From Arion vulgaris (taxonomy: Eukaryota > Mollusca > Gastropoda > Stylommatophora > Arionidae): a stretch of 64,000 bases of DNA. The position numbers and the translations under genes are program-made. The stretch covers positions 78,811,772 through 78,875,771 of the forward strand of contig CM036755.1 in assembly GCA_020796225.1 (NCBI GenBank), written 5' to 3'. The notes beneath the pieces are model-generated. The model did no database searches and had not been told where the DNA came from. It saw only the letters and a list, made by a program, of their open reading frames with translations. Below, piece by piece: positions 31,646 to 42,559 of the stretch (position 1 is the stretch's first letter; each line of letters starts with the position of its first letter).

Positions 31646-32155
31646 AAACCCCCCAAAAACAACATTCAACATAAACAGAGCAGCACAAGACTGAGTAGTA
31701 AAGTGGATGAACTTCAAGACTGTTCTGACAACTATGACATGAAAAACTTTTATTTACCATGCACTTGACACTGAACAATGATTCAACACTTGGCAGACCA
31801 TTTTAATATTATTCTAAACCATCCTTCATCTGTTAACGACTTAACCATCAACTGCTTGCAGCAGATTCCTATAAACGAAACAGTGAATGATTTCTCAACT
31901 CTGGAGAAAATTTTAAAGAGTGGTTCTCATCAAATATTTAGTAGAAAAAAACTAAACTAATTAAACTTGTGTTTCAATCTATAATGATGGATGTACATTT
32001 CTGATAAAGAGAAACTTGAAATAATTTTCCAAAATATGTGGCAAAATGAAACTATCTTACAAGGTCTAATCCTCAAAGAAACCTAAAAGGGGAACTAATA
32101 TGTTCTTCTTATAAGTTAATTTTGCTTTTCCTTATCCTTTACATGAATATATCTT
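31646..32155. other. Intronic stretch, nothing recognised
   Basis: AT-rich intron C-D sequence. Confidence 0.35.
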
Positions 32156-32159
32156 TTTA

Positions 32160-32368
32160 CCCTTTCATGCATAGCGTCCACTGGAGTGGACACCTACTAT
32201 TCGTTAGTTTCTTAGCTACACATGCTTGTTTCGTAACCTCTGACGCATTCAATGTACTGCTGCGGACGGTATGTATATTGCAACAGTCGTAAATTAACTT
32301 GTACTTCCACTGTGTAGTCAAGGTGGCGGACAATATGATATTCATCCCAAAACTTCAGACATGAAAGG
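32160..32368. mobile_element. Probable piggyBac-like MITE
   Basis: The left end 'ccctttcatgcatag' and the reverse of the right end 'cctttcatgtctg' share a CCTTTCATG core. 'ttta' flanks both sides (32156-32159 and 32369-32372), close to the TTAA target of piggyBac elements. The 209-bp body has no coding capacity. Confidence 0.5.
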
Positions 32369-32447
32369 TTTAATGAAATAGTACTGAAATAGTGATATCA
32401 TGCGGGGCCATAACTTATTGACTTAATTTTACTTCTATTAATTCCAG

Positions 32448-32590
32448 ATTATGTTCAATGCCCATACTGTACACGACGATTCAACCAGAAAGCAGCAGAG
32501 AGGCATATCAGCTTTTGCAAGGATCAACAGTCACGGCTGCCAAGAGATAAACCAATATCAAATGCTGCCAAACAAAGTGCTCATATTAGT
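32448..32590 (+). CDS. ZC2HC1A: ZC2HC1A-like exon D: C2HC zinc finger 2
   Basis: A 143-bp exon between 'tattaattccag' and 'gtaagtgtt'. Its first two bases complete the codon begun in exon C and it ends in phase 0. It reads YVQCPYCTRRFNQKAAERHI then SFCKDQ: the complete second C2HC finger, with Cys-x2-Cys, His and Cys all present and near-identical in pattern to the vertebrate finger. A basic Ser/Lys-rich tail follows (SRLPRDKPISNAAKQSAHIS). All four ligands of both fingers are therefore intact in the gene, arguing against it being a pseudogene. Confidence 0.95.
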
Positions 32591-32689
32591 GTAAGTGTTA
32601 GCAACTTGTGTCCCGAGATTTCTGGGCATGGAACTATATAATAAATGTACAGGGAGAAAGAAGTATATCATCAATATGTACTAATTGCT

Positions 32690-33388
32690 GATCAAAGTTA
32701 GACATGTGGGTGTTGATCAAAGTTAGACATGTGGGTGTTGATCAAAGTTAGACATGTGGGTGTTGATCAAAGTTAGACATGTGGGCGTTGATCGAAGTTA
32801 GACATGTGGGCGTTGATCGAAGTTAGACATGTGGGCGTTGATCAAAGTTAAGACATGTGGGTGTTGATCAAAGTTAGACATGTGGGCGTTGATCAAAGTT
32901 AGACATGTGGGTGTTGATCAAAGTTAGACATGTGGGTGTTGATCAAAGTTAGACATGTGGGTGTTGATCAAAGTTAGACATGTGGGTGTTGATCAAAGTT
33001 AGACATGTGGGTGTTGATCAAAGTTAGACATGTGGGTGTTGATCAAAGTTAGACATGTGGGCGTTGATCAAAGTTAGACATGTGGGCGTTGATCAAAGTT
33101 AGACATGTGGCGTTGATCGAAGTTAGACATGTGGCGTTGATCGAGTTAGACATGTGGCGTTGATCGAAGTTAGACATGTGGGCGTTGATCGAAGTTAGAC
33201 ATGTGGGCGTTGATCAAAGTTAGACATGTGGGTGTTGATCAAAGTTAGACATGTGGGCATTGATCGAAGTTAGACATGTGGGCGTTGATCGAAGTTAGAC
33301 ATGTGGGCGTTGATCGAAGTTAGACATGTGGGTGTTGATCAAAGTTAGACATGTGGGCGTTGATCAAAGTTAGACATGTGGGTGTTGT
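32690..33388 (+). repeat. 25-bp minisatellite, about 28 copies
   Basis: The unit is 'gatcaaagttagacatgtgg' + 'gtgtt'. Two main variants (gatcaaag/gtgtt and gatcgaag/gcgtt) are clustered in blocks, showing local amplification. Near 33110-33165 three units have lost one G. Confidence 0.96.
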
Positions 33389-33729
33389 GTGTTTTGTCTT
33401 TTCGTGCAACTCGCTTTCTCTGCACCACAACAGTACTATGATTCTTTGGGTCCATGCACATTTTGTTTCACTGTTTAGCTACTATACGTCCGATACCATT
33501 TTCTTTACAGAATTCAACGGCAGATAACTCCCATTTCATTCATACAGTTATACGTCATGGCAGATTTGTTTTGGATGATTTAAAAATAGTTTTATTCGCA
33601 AATCTATTTTTCCTGTTGTGAAAAAAGTGAACTTTCATGTGAAAAGTTTAGTTACAAGATGTTTCGTCCTCCACATCGTTTAAGTGCTGAACAATCCATG
33701 CATTTGTTCCAAAGTTCAATTAAACACAG
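33389..33729. other. Intronic stretch, nothing recognised
   Basis: No repeat or coding signature was recognised between the 25-bp array and the LINE. Confidence 0.35.
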
Positions 33730-34660
33730 TGTTTCATGTTTACAATTTCACCAACAATGATGGAGAATTTAGCAATGGCTGAGCATTGGATCATGCGCAA
33801 ATGCACCCAAGATGATCAACTAGGCATCAAATGGCTTAATAACAGCAGACTATTTGATCTTGACTTTGCCGATGACGTGGCCATATTGAATTCAACCACA
33901 CAAGCAACCCACAAACTAACGAGCAATCTTTGCACACTTGCAGAACAGGTTGGTCTCTAGATTAATTCTGCCAAGACCAAAATTATGGACCTCACAAACT
34001 CGACAGACAACATCGTAATAAATGGTCAAACACTGGAGAAAGTTGAACATTTTACATGTTTGGGTAGTAAATTGTCAAACAACGGAGACACTATGAAAGA
34101 AATAAACTCTCGTATTGCTATAGCAGCTAGTGCCTTCACTAAATTAACGAATATCTGGCAATCTCAAGACCTTAGTATATGCATAAAAGTTAAATTGTTT
34201 AGGTCATATGTGATTCCTGTACTGACCTACAGTTGTGAAAGTTGGAAATCAACAAAGAAAATTGATAAGAAACTGGACAGCTTTGAGAATAAATGTCAAC
34301 GAAAATTATTAAAAGTAAAATGGAGTGATTTCGTTTCTAACAACACAGTGAGAGATAGAACACACCAACAACCCGTATCAAATATTATAAAGAAACGAAG
34401 GTGGAAATATTTAGGTCATGTTCTTAGATCAGACGAAAAGAGACTAAATCGACAAGTCCTTATGTGGTCACCAGTGGGGAAAAGAAAATGTGGAAGACCA
34501 AAGACCACTCTTCGAAGAACCATCCAACAAGAAAGTAAACTATTGGGATGTAAAACCATACAAGATCTCCAACTGCTAGCAAAGAACCGTATCACATGGA
34601 GATCTAAAACCTCTGCCCTATGTCCGCCTTTGGCACGAAAGGAACAAACTAACTAACTAA
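33730..34660 (+). mobile_element. LINE fragment with RT active-site FADD and C-terminal region
   Basis: One + strand frame, interrupted only by a TAG at 33958, reads EHWIMRKCTQDD, LFDLDFADDVAILNS (RT palm catalytic Asp-Asp), then KVEHFTCLGSKLSNNGDT, YVIPVLTYSCESWKS, IIKKRRWKYLGHVLRSDEKR and KCGRPKTTLRRT. This is the endonuclease/reverse-transcriptase type common in invertebrates. The 5' end is missing upstream of the palm. It is the least decayed LINE ORF in the window. Confidence 0.88.
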
Positions 34661-34735
34661 GCATTGGAACCAATCTTGAAAGTCATGGTAGTCACTCTGA
34701 GACTGAGGAGGTATGTCCAGCGATTTTGACTGTTA

Positions 34736-36924
34736 TAGTCTGTCCATTAATTCATGAGCACGTTTGAAATTGATTTTCTCGAAAACTACCTGTTGGATCT
34801 CAGTGATTTTTGCAAGCAGCCTTAGAATATCCATGACGCTAGAGAAATATTTTTTTTTTCAAGAAAATTTGATGTAGTTTGAAATATTTCTTCTTCAGGT
34901 TATATTAAAATCAACCTCACCGGATTGTACACAATAGTAACAGATCTACGGTACACAGACGCGTTGTTCTAAAAATACATTATGGTAATATTGAAATATC
35001 GTGCGTAAACAACAATTTCACGGGAATTCCCGTGCACCTAACCAAGTCGACTTTGAAAGCGGAAAGCATATAGCGTTATAATTGGGATACCGTTGTATAG
35101 TCATAGGTGTATCTCGATATTTGTATGAAGCTATTGTATCATATTTGTTGGCTTATCAAAACTGACATTGATATCACATTCATAATGAGTCTGAAGTGCA
35201 CATTTATAACAATGCAGAAGGTTACAGTTTTACTATACCAACACTTCCGTAGGGAATCTAAGAGAGGTCATCTATATTGCGATATTCATAACCCTGAGAA
35301 GCGAACGCAACTGGCGCTTGGTCTGAATAGAGAATCCTTTTCCCGATGGATTAAACAGGACACAAAGTGCACTAATGTCAAGCAAGGAAGGAAAAGAACA
35401 ATTGACGACTTTGACATAGATGTCATAAGGCGGAGCTCTTGAAAATGTTTGCGACAAATCAACTTGTTACTCTCAGGAAACTGAAATTAAAACTGCAATC
35501 AGATTGCAGCATAGACATTTCTAAAAGTACTCTATGGAAAATTGTAAGAGCCGCCGGCTTCACCTTCAGAAAAACTATAGGCGGCGGAATATTATTTGTG
35601 AAAAGCCACATTTAATTGCTGCCCGAAGTAAATACCTGAGGCAGATCCGTGAGCGGCGGAGGCAAGGCTATGATATTGTATATTTGGACGAATCCTGGGT
35701 CAATGCTCACCACACCAATGCTAAAGAATGGCAATCAGTAGACGGTGAACAGAAAAGAAAAATACCAAGCAGCAAAGGCCAGCGTATTATACTAACACAT
35801 GTAGGAAGCAGTGAAGAAGGTCTTGTCCATGACGCTGGACTTATTTTCTAATCAAAAGTACCGCGGTAGGGACTACCACACAGAAATGAATGGACATATT
35901 TTCAGGCACTGGATGGAGAAAGATCTACTTCCAATTCTAAACAGACCATCATGCTTGGTAATGGATAATGCATCCTATCACAACGCAGTATCAGCGGAAG
36001 ACAAAGTACCAACTGCATAAAATACAAAAGATCAAATTAGGACTTGGCTTGCTAAGGAAAATGTCAGCTTCGATGATACATATTTGAAACCCGAGTTGTT
36101 GCACCTGGTGAGGATGACAAATAAGACAAAGGTGTTTCATATTGACAAAATCATTGCGGAATACGGCCACACGTCTTTGCGACTACCTCCATATCATGCT
36201 CACCTCAATCCGATAGAGCTTGTCTGGGCTAAAGTAAAAGGGCAAGTTGCCGAACAGAACAGGGCGTTTAAAATGTGTGATGTTGAAGTTCTGACACGTG
36301 AGTCCCTCTCAATAATAGACATGCAGTTCTGGAAGAAGTGTGTTGAACATGTGCTCCGAGAGGAAGGCGAGTACTGGCACCGAGATGGATTACAATTTGT
36401 CCAGCCAGTAACAATTATCAACCTTGTGGAATCGTCAGATTCGGATGATACAAATCATATTTTGATTACAGACTGAGAAATAGCAACGTATACATTTCCA
36501 TATCCAAATTCGTCTACCATCATACAATTTGTGGTGAAGTTAAGACACCCTGGGGTCTAATGGTGACCGAAGGGAGGACTAACTGTTGCATATTGTATCC
36601 AAGTTCACGATTGCACATAAAGGGCAACACACTTAATTACTTGACCTATCAAGTTAATATGGAGATACACCTATGAATAGAATTGACATGGACAAATTCT
36701 AGGGATTACTGTAAAATCTAAAATTTGAGCCCCGTATTTGCAATTGTCATAAAAGATCAAAGGAATTCGCCGATGTGCAAAATCCATAGCATCTATGGAC
36801 TACTGGTTAGCTTTATTTTAGCGTCATGGATATTCTAAGGCTGCATGCAAAAATCACTGAGATCCAACAGGTAGTTTTCGAGAAAATCAATTTCAAACGT
36901 GCTCACGAATTAATGGACAGACTA
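34736..36924 (+). mobile_element. IS630/Tc1/mariner-type transposon with 106-bp inverted repeats
   Basis: A 2189-bp element. Left terminus 34736-34841 and right terminus 36819-36924 are inverted copies that differ at only two or so positions; both begin 'tagtctgtccattaattc'. TA dinucleotides flank both ends (34734-34735, 36925-36926), the target of this superfamily. A further short inverted pair ('cataggtgtatctc') lies subterminally near 35103 and 36662. It encloses one transposase pseudogene on the same strand. Confidence 0.93.
35185..36476 (+). pseudogene. DD83E transposase (IS630/Tc1/mariner superfamily), broken
   Basis: An N-terminal helix-turn-helix region (ESFSRWIKQDTK ... STLWKIVRAAGFTF) precedes the DDE domain. 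Catalytic residues: Asp in VYLDESWVNAHH (codon at 35687), Asp in CLVMDNASYHN (35964), and Glu in HLNPIELVWAKVKG (36216), 83 residues after the second Asp. That spacing is far from the 34 of Tc1 and near that of the group published as DD82E/Sailor; family naming is inference. Defects: frameshifts near 35440, near 35580 and near 35850, and a stop at 36018. The first Met is uncertain (35185 or 35212). Confidence 0.85.
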
Positions 36925-36953
36925 TAGTAGGTCTACTTCTTCTCCCTCTAGAC

Positions 36954-37397
36954 CATAGATTCCCAAACTTTTCGGCCCACCGCCCACTTTGCACAACATA
37001 AACTTTGTAACGTCCCCCTTTTGCATTATAACAGTTTGCCAATGCCCCCCCCCACACACACACAAATTCTCTTTGACATAGAAAATTGATATATATTTCT
37101 GTCATACATGGTCAATTTTCAAATGATTATATAATGAAATAGAAAATTGATGAAAAAAAGGATCATGTAAGACGGACATAAGGTGAATTTAAATGCAGAA
37201 TTCAAATTTCAAATGATTATTCAATCGTAAAATCACGAAAATAATTTATTTTAAAATATTTATTATTAATTTCTTCTTTAAGGAGCCACCGACCCTAGTC
37301 GCCTGAACATCCGCCAAATTCTTCTGAACCCACTACCCCCCATCCCTAGAGCGCTCAGCGCCCACAGGGGGCGTACCACCCACTTTGGGAAACGCTG
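36954..37397. mobile_element. hAT MITE, 444 bp, perfect 8-bp target duplication
   Basis: The left end is 'catagattcccaaacttttc' and the reverse of the right end 'cagcgtttcccaaagtggg'. It is flanked by 'ctctagac' at 36946-36953 and 37398-37405, exact copies. C-rich subterminal segments and an AT-rich core; no coding capacity. The short element at 16236-16356 belongs to the same family. Confidence 0.9.
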
Positions 37398-37419
37398 CTC
37401 TAGACCTTCAAAACGAGTC

Positions 37420-38470
37420 AAACTTTCTCAGTCCACTAGATCTTTATGCACACATTCTAGCAGTTTAGTACTAGTAGTTAGTTAGTAGTAGTACTGGTAC
37501 TAGAAGAACTGTAGACTCTAAGACTAGACATGAAACAGAAGTTGGACTCTCTCCACATAACAACACTGAAAATTCATTTAGGTTCAACACTTCTCACCCA
37601 CCAGGAATTTCTGCTCCTTTAGATGATGCATCGTTAGCTTTAAACTGTTTTCAGACCATCATAACAAATGCAGTTATTGACAACCTCATTATTTCTATTC
37701 ATTGATTATGCAGTGTTTAGAATAAATGAGAAACTTGCCGCAGGAGTTATCAAGAAACAGTCTGTGTATGCATCATTGGTAGCTATAACCAGGGAAAAAA
37801 TGAACAGAATTTTGGCCTTGCTAGTTGTTATTGGTCTAAATAGGAAGCCTAGAATTTAGGCTGATAAAGAGTGGATGCAGGCGTTTAAGTTTTTCAGACT
37901 TTGTTAAAAAATATGGATAAAGGTCACACCCATCTTTGTTGATTGGTATTACATGACTCTTCCAGTTATCACCTATCTCATTGAAAAGTAAATTTATTTT
38001 ACTGGAACTGTCATGCACAATAGTAAAAAAAAAACTACTGCGAGGTCTCAAAGTTGAAACACAAGAAATCTAAATGGCTTCTTGATGAATCAAAGAGAGT
38101 TATGAGTGTGACTAGGAGAGATCAAAAAGCAAAAAAAAAAGATTTGCATGCTTGCATTGCCTCTAGCTTCGACAGAGAATGTTGTTGGCAAGAACAAACC
38201 GCTTGATATTGACAGTTATATTGAATATCTGTGACAAAGCGGACCACATCATTACCTATTATTGTAACTTTGAATGCTGTTGCAGAAAATGGTGGAAGAA
38301 AATTAACTTCTCGTTGTTTGAAATCACGCATTACAATTCTTTTATATTATACAAACTTTCACTTCTCGGTGAACAAAAACTGGCTAAGGGCTTGTTCAGC
38401 AGCTATTAGAAAACACTGCCAGCACAGAATGTAAATCACTATCTCTGATCCACTGAAATGTAATATGTAC
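37420..38470 (+). pseudogene. piggyBac transposase relic
   Basis: Fragments in order: HPPGISAPLDDASLALNCFQ, TIITNAVIDN, TREKMNRILALLVVIGLNRK (the E-M..(F)LAL-(x)-x-G-x-x-R-x-P block), then IFVDWYYMTLPVITYL and a 'YFTGTVMHNSKK' segment, and finally ADHIITYYCNFECCCRKWWK and KINFSLFEITHYNSFILYKL, the conserved R-K-W-W-K-K...LYK C-terminus. The stretch carrying the first catalytic Asp is deleted and several shifts and stops intervene. The fragment order and motifs are diagnostic of piggyBac; the terminal repeats were not found. Confidence 0.78.
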
Positions 38471-39425
38471 TCAGAAAGTACCATGCATATAGTTGTGCAG
38501 AACAAAAACAGAAATTGTCTAGTTTGAAAATTGATTCAATCAAATGTTATCTGTTCGGGTATACTGACGCCAATATCCTCACCCGAAGACTTGCTTTTCT
38601 GATTATCATAAAGTAAAATTGCAATCTTAGGTTAAAATAGTGTCATAAGGAAGTGTATATAGAGTTTACTTTTGTCAAATAATAAATATGTTGCATGAAT
38701 GCAATTTATAAGAAATTATATGTTTTGGAGTGGTAGTGTATAAAATGCATTTGAGAGCAATAGTGGAGACATCCTTTTAAATTCTGAGTAGTAACTACAA
38801 AGCTGAAATGTGAATAAGTAAATTTGTGGATCAATTCTTTTCAAATTGTATGGATTATATATATTTGCATGGCGGTAAGTTGAATTTTGCATGCATTTTT
38901 ATTTGATTTTTTTCTATAACATGAAATACAACAATAATTTACTAAATAAATACTAATTTACATGCATAAATATTTATTATCAGATTGTTCAGAATTTAAT
39001 TCTGCATCTTTTGATACCAACAGTTTAAATTTAGCTCACATAGAACTGAAGTTATAGGCGTATTTCCAAGATCACTCCATTTTGAAAAATTTGGCAAGAA
39101 ATGTGTGCTGGCAGAGTGGGACCACCCCCAAAATTTTCTTGGAGACAAAGAGTTAAATACTGTCCATTCTTCTTTTACTGATTTGTTTTCTTTAGGTAGT
39201 CCAGCAAATCACCAGTGATTCTTTGGAGATATGACTCTTGGTAACATGTGATAATAGTGGTGACGTTGATGTATTAATTCATATGATATGAATGATGACG
39301 ATGTGGTTATAGAATTACTACCTTAACTATCAATACTTTGATGTTAGTAATGATGGCCATGATAATTTGGACAATGTGGACAAGGCAACAGTGATGAAAA
39401 ACATGAGGATATATCGCTTTACAGA
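38471..39425. other. Intronic stretch, nothing secure
   Basis: AT-rich. 'agacaaagagttaaat' near 39145 resembles the end of a CTCTTTG-type piggyBac MITE with TTAA, but no left end was found. A 'gatgatg/gtgatga'-rich low-complexity patch occurs at 39240-39400. Confidence 0.35.
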
Positions 39426-39429
39426 CGGT

Positions 39430-39845
39430 CAATTGGCAAGTGTCTTACTGTGACAACTTCTGAGCTTTCGCTTGTCTTTCAGCTCATCCCTAAGTCTCTT
39501 TTCAAAACATTCTGCACAATGTTGTGTTCTACACAACTCTGCCATCAGTTATATTTTCCCATTTGCTGGGGCCGATAGAAAAGTTCCCCATTGAGGCTTA
39601 CAGACATCCTTATATCTGAGCAGTGGTCTGCCTTTGTCGCGCCCCCTCCCAGCTCACAGAACATTTGTTTTGGTATGCAGCAAGTTTCCATTCTTTGCAC
39701 ATGCATTAGCCATCTTAGTTCTCTACTGCTGAGCATGCCCATGATGGAAGGCAAGTTGGCACGTTGCAGTACTTCAGAGTTGGTTATCATGTCTATATCA
39801 TCTGATGTTCATAATCTTGCGGTGACATTGAAGATGAAAGATGTT
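39430..39845 (-). mobile_element. LINE fragment, RT C-terminal tail
   Basis: The minus strand reads NSEVLQRANLPSIMGMLSSR, ELRWLMHVQRMET, CIPKQMFCELGGG, then in another frame GRPLLRYKDVCKPQWGTF. This L..(R/A)...L..LRWLGHV.RM...RIPK and RPxLRYKDV pattern ends many invertebrate endonuclease/RT LINEs. Confidence 0.78.
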
Positions 39846-39865
39846 AAGTCTACTTTCGTGCTTTG

Positions 39866-40058
39866 TCGTAAGAGGCGGCTAAGTTTGGCTGAAATCAGAT
39901 GCACGTGTCCTAAACGTGTAGAAGTCTATGCGTTTAGTGGCCTACCAAACCAATGTGCAACGTACACTCGTTCTTGTCAAAGATCAAACATATCACAAAG
40001 AGTGATTAAAATTGGTCGTAAAGAGCGAACACAAAGAAGAAGACCTCGCTGATAGAAT
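39866..40058 (+). mobile_element. SINE family 2a body
   Basis: 'tgtcgtaagaggcggctaag', 'cctaaacgtgtagaagtcta' and 'gtgattaaaattggtcgtaa' match 7315-7490; the head is missing and it ends in a short GAA-rich tail. Confidence 0.7.
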
Positions 40059-40523
40059 CCAGAGTAGTGCAAGAATGATGGATGTCTGGTATCAGTTTAA
40101 TTGCAGGAGCTACCGGTAGGGCATCACATGATGTCATGAGAATACTTATTATGATAATAGTAAAACTTTAGCAGTAATGAGATTGATGATAATTAGCTTT
40201 ATGATTTATGAGAATATTGGTGAAAATAATATATGATATTGATGTTGTTGGAAACAGTCATGTTGAGGTTAGTGCTGCTACTAGAGACATCTGTTCATTT
40301 ATTCATCTGGTGAGCTGACTTTAGACAAACATTTATCTTTGTGTTGGAATTTACAAATTATTTTTGTGTCACCTGTTTTATAATGATTTGCATTTATTGG
40401 ATTTTTTTTTAATAATGAGATTTGTTTTGTGATAAAGTTCTGGTTGAATTACTTTATATTTCATTGTTCAATTGAGGCACATTGGACATGTCCATAATTG
40501 TTTTGATCTCTCTTGAATTGTTT
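40059..40523. other. Intronic stretch, nothing recognised
   Basis: AT-rich intron D-E sequence with 'gatgat'-type low complexity. Confidence 0.35.
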
Positions 40524-40672
40524 TGAGGGGAGAGGGGAGGGACGCAGGAGAGGGGAGGGACGCAGGGAGAGGGGAGGGGCGAGGGAGAGGGGAGGGCCGC
40601 GAGGGAGAGTGGGAGGACGCGAGGGAGAGAGGGAGGGACGCGGGAGAGAGGGGAGGGACGCAAGGGTGGAGG
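40524..40672 (+). repeat. Purine-rich ~19-bp minisatellite
   Basis: Irregular units of 'ggagaggggagggacgcag' repeated about eight times; the + strand is almost pure G/A with isolated C and T. Extreme strand asymmetry with many GGG/GGGG runs. Confidence 0.85.
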
Positions 40673-40689
40673 CCAGGGAAATATAATAG

Positions 40690-40880
40690 CAAATGAAGAA
40701 CTTTTAAAACGAAGAAACTGTGCATCATTAGAGACCATCATTAAAAGATGGAGGTACCTTGGTCATGTATGTCGTATGCCAGTAGGGAAATTGGTTAGGA
40801 CAGCTCTCAGATGGACAGCGGGATGAGAAAAGATGGCAAGGTCATCTAAGGGAAACTGTGGAAAGAGAGTTGAAAGATTA
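40690..40880 (+). mobile_element. LINE 3' coding end that seeds the 46-bp array
   Basis: The + strand reads RNCASLETIIKRWRYLGHV, CRMPVGKLVRTALRWTAG, then after a shift a VERELKDYGLTWETIGRK-like end. The last ~45 bases of this segment are the first unit of the array that follows. Confidence 0.7.
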
Positions 40881-41730
40881 TGGCCTGACATGGGAAACAA
40901 TTGGTAGAAAGAAAGTTGAAAGATTGTGGCCTGACATAGAAAACAATTGGTAGAAAGTTGAAAGATTGTGACCTGACATAGAAAACAATTGGTAGAAAGA
41001 GAGTTGAAAGATTGTGACCTGACATAGAAAACAATTGGTAGAAAGTTGAAAGATTGTGACCTGACATAGAAAACAATTGGTAGAAAGAAAGTTGAAAGAT
41101 TGTGGCCTGACATAGAAAACAATTGGTAGAAAGTTGAAAGATTGTGACCTGACATAGAAAACAATTGGTAGAAAGAGAGTTGAAAGATTGTGACCTGACA
41201 TAGAAAACAATTGGTAGAAAGAAAGTTGAAAGATTGTGACCTGACATAGAAAACAATTGGTAGAAAGAGAGTTGAAAGATTGTGGCCTGACATAGAAAAC
41301 AATTGGTAGAAAGTTGAAAGATTGTGACCTGACATAGAAAACAATTGGTAGAAAGAGAGTTGAAAGATTGTGGCCCGACATAGAAAACAATTGGTAGAAA
41401 GAGAGTTGAAAGATTGTGACCTGACATAGAAAACAATTGGTAGAAAGAGAGTTGAAAGATTGTGACCTGACATAGAAAACAATTGGTAGAAAGAAAGTTG
41501 AAAGATTGTGACCTGACATAGAAAACAATTGGTAGAAAGAAAGTTGAAAGATTGTGACCTGACATAGAAAACAATTGGTAGAAAGAGAGTTGAAAGATTG
41601 TGACCTGACATAGAAAACAATTGGTAGAAAGAGAGTTGAAAGATTGTGACCTGACATAGAAAACAATTGGTAGAAAGAGAGTTGAAAGATTATGGCCTGA
41701 CATGGGAAACAATTGGTAGAAAGGTGGCAA
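40855..41730 (+). repeat. 46/42-bp minisatellite, about 20 copies, derived from a LINE frame
   Basis: The unit is 'gaaagagagttgaaagattg' + 'tgacctgacatagaaaacaa' + 'ttggta', with a 42-bp variant lacking 'gaga'/'gaaa'. The first and last units carry 'tatggcctgacatgggaaac', which translates as the LINE end (L-K-D-Y-G-L-T-W-E-T); all interior units share derived 'tgtg(a/g)cctgacatagaaaac'. LINE sequence resumes after the array at about 41730. Long minus-strand open frames here arise because the period cycles through all frames. Confidence 0.93.
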
Positions 41731-41829
41731 AATGACAACAATGAAAATCATTTTTGGAAGCATTATGTGTCAAACAGGACATGAATATTATATAGATATA
41801 TGTTTATCACTAATATGCTAGAAGAAGTA

Positions 41830-42270
41830 TATATTGTTACTTGCTGTATAGCTCGGAAACGTGCGAGTCACCAAGTTAAATACAAATAAGATTCAGACCT
41901 TTGTCAATGGATGCTTTAGCCGAATTCTCAGACTGAGATGGCATGCCAGAGTTACAAACATAAACCTGTGGACAAGAACAGTAGAACAGGAACCCTTGAT
42001 GACCAAGGTTAAGAGGAGAAAATGGTGATGGGTCAGGCATACCCTATGAAAGACACAGGTGAGTGTCACTAGACAAGTACTTGAGTGTAACCCACAAGGA
42101 AAGCAGAAAATAGGACATCATTAACAGACATGGAGACAGTCTCCTTGATAAACTGACTGGTGCCCGACTATCCTGGGAGACCATAAAGAAAACAGCCAGA
42201 GACCTGGAAAAGTGGCGAGCAACTGTTGATTCACTATGCTCCATGAGAAGTGGAGAGGAATAAGTCAGTA
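41830..42270 (+). mobile_element. LINE fragment, RT C-terminal tail
   Basis: The + strand reads GCFSRILRLRWHARVTN, then a shifted GARLSWETIKKTARDLEKWR. These are the C-terminal LRI.W...VTN and W..I...A.D...W motifs. It ends 50 bp before exon E. Confidence 0.7.
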
Positions 42271-42319
42271 AGTAACATAATAGATAACGGTTATTAATTA
42301 ATATTGTCTATGTTAACAG

Positions 42320-42410
42320 TACCCGACCTTCAAGCCAAAAATCAAGAGTAATCCTGTATCCACACCTGCAAACATATCTACTACACATAGTCCGGCTGCT
42401 CGTGGTGGAG
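42320..42410 (+). CDS. ZC2HC1A: ZC2HC1A-like exon E: linker
   Basis: A 91-bp exon between 'tctatgttaacag' and 'gtgagtagtt', starting in phase 0 and ending one base into a codon. It reads YPTFKPKIKSNPVSTPANIS then TTHSPAARGG, a basic, Pro/Ser/Thr-rich segment with no fold predicted. Vertebrate ZC2HC1A has a comparable Y-K-P-x-x-K-K-S-N-S-P stretch after finger 2. Support comes from splice sites, phase fit with exons D and F, and composition. Confidence 0.82.
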
Positions 42411-42559
42411 GTGAGTAGTTGGATAAGGGTTAGAAAGGAATGTTTATAAGAATATTGTTTCTTACATTCTCTGAGCTTTCATCTTCTTGGTAAAATAATG
42501 TTAAAGGTCACAAGAATCAGCTGGTCTACATTCAGGGCATACCCTTGGCATACAGTTTA

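Noticed and set aside
32690..33388. CRISPR-like regular array
   Set aside because: Units are contiguous with no unique spacers and the context is an animal intron; it is a minisatellite. The same holds for the 49-, 50- and 31-bp arrays.
40763..41763. Three overlapping minus-strand open frames of 285-305 codons
   Set aside because: They are the reverse translation of the 46/42-bp array in all three frames; the stop-free unit and its period explain them fully.
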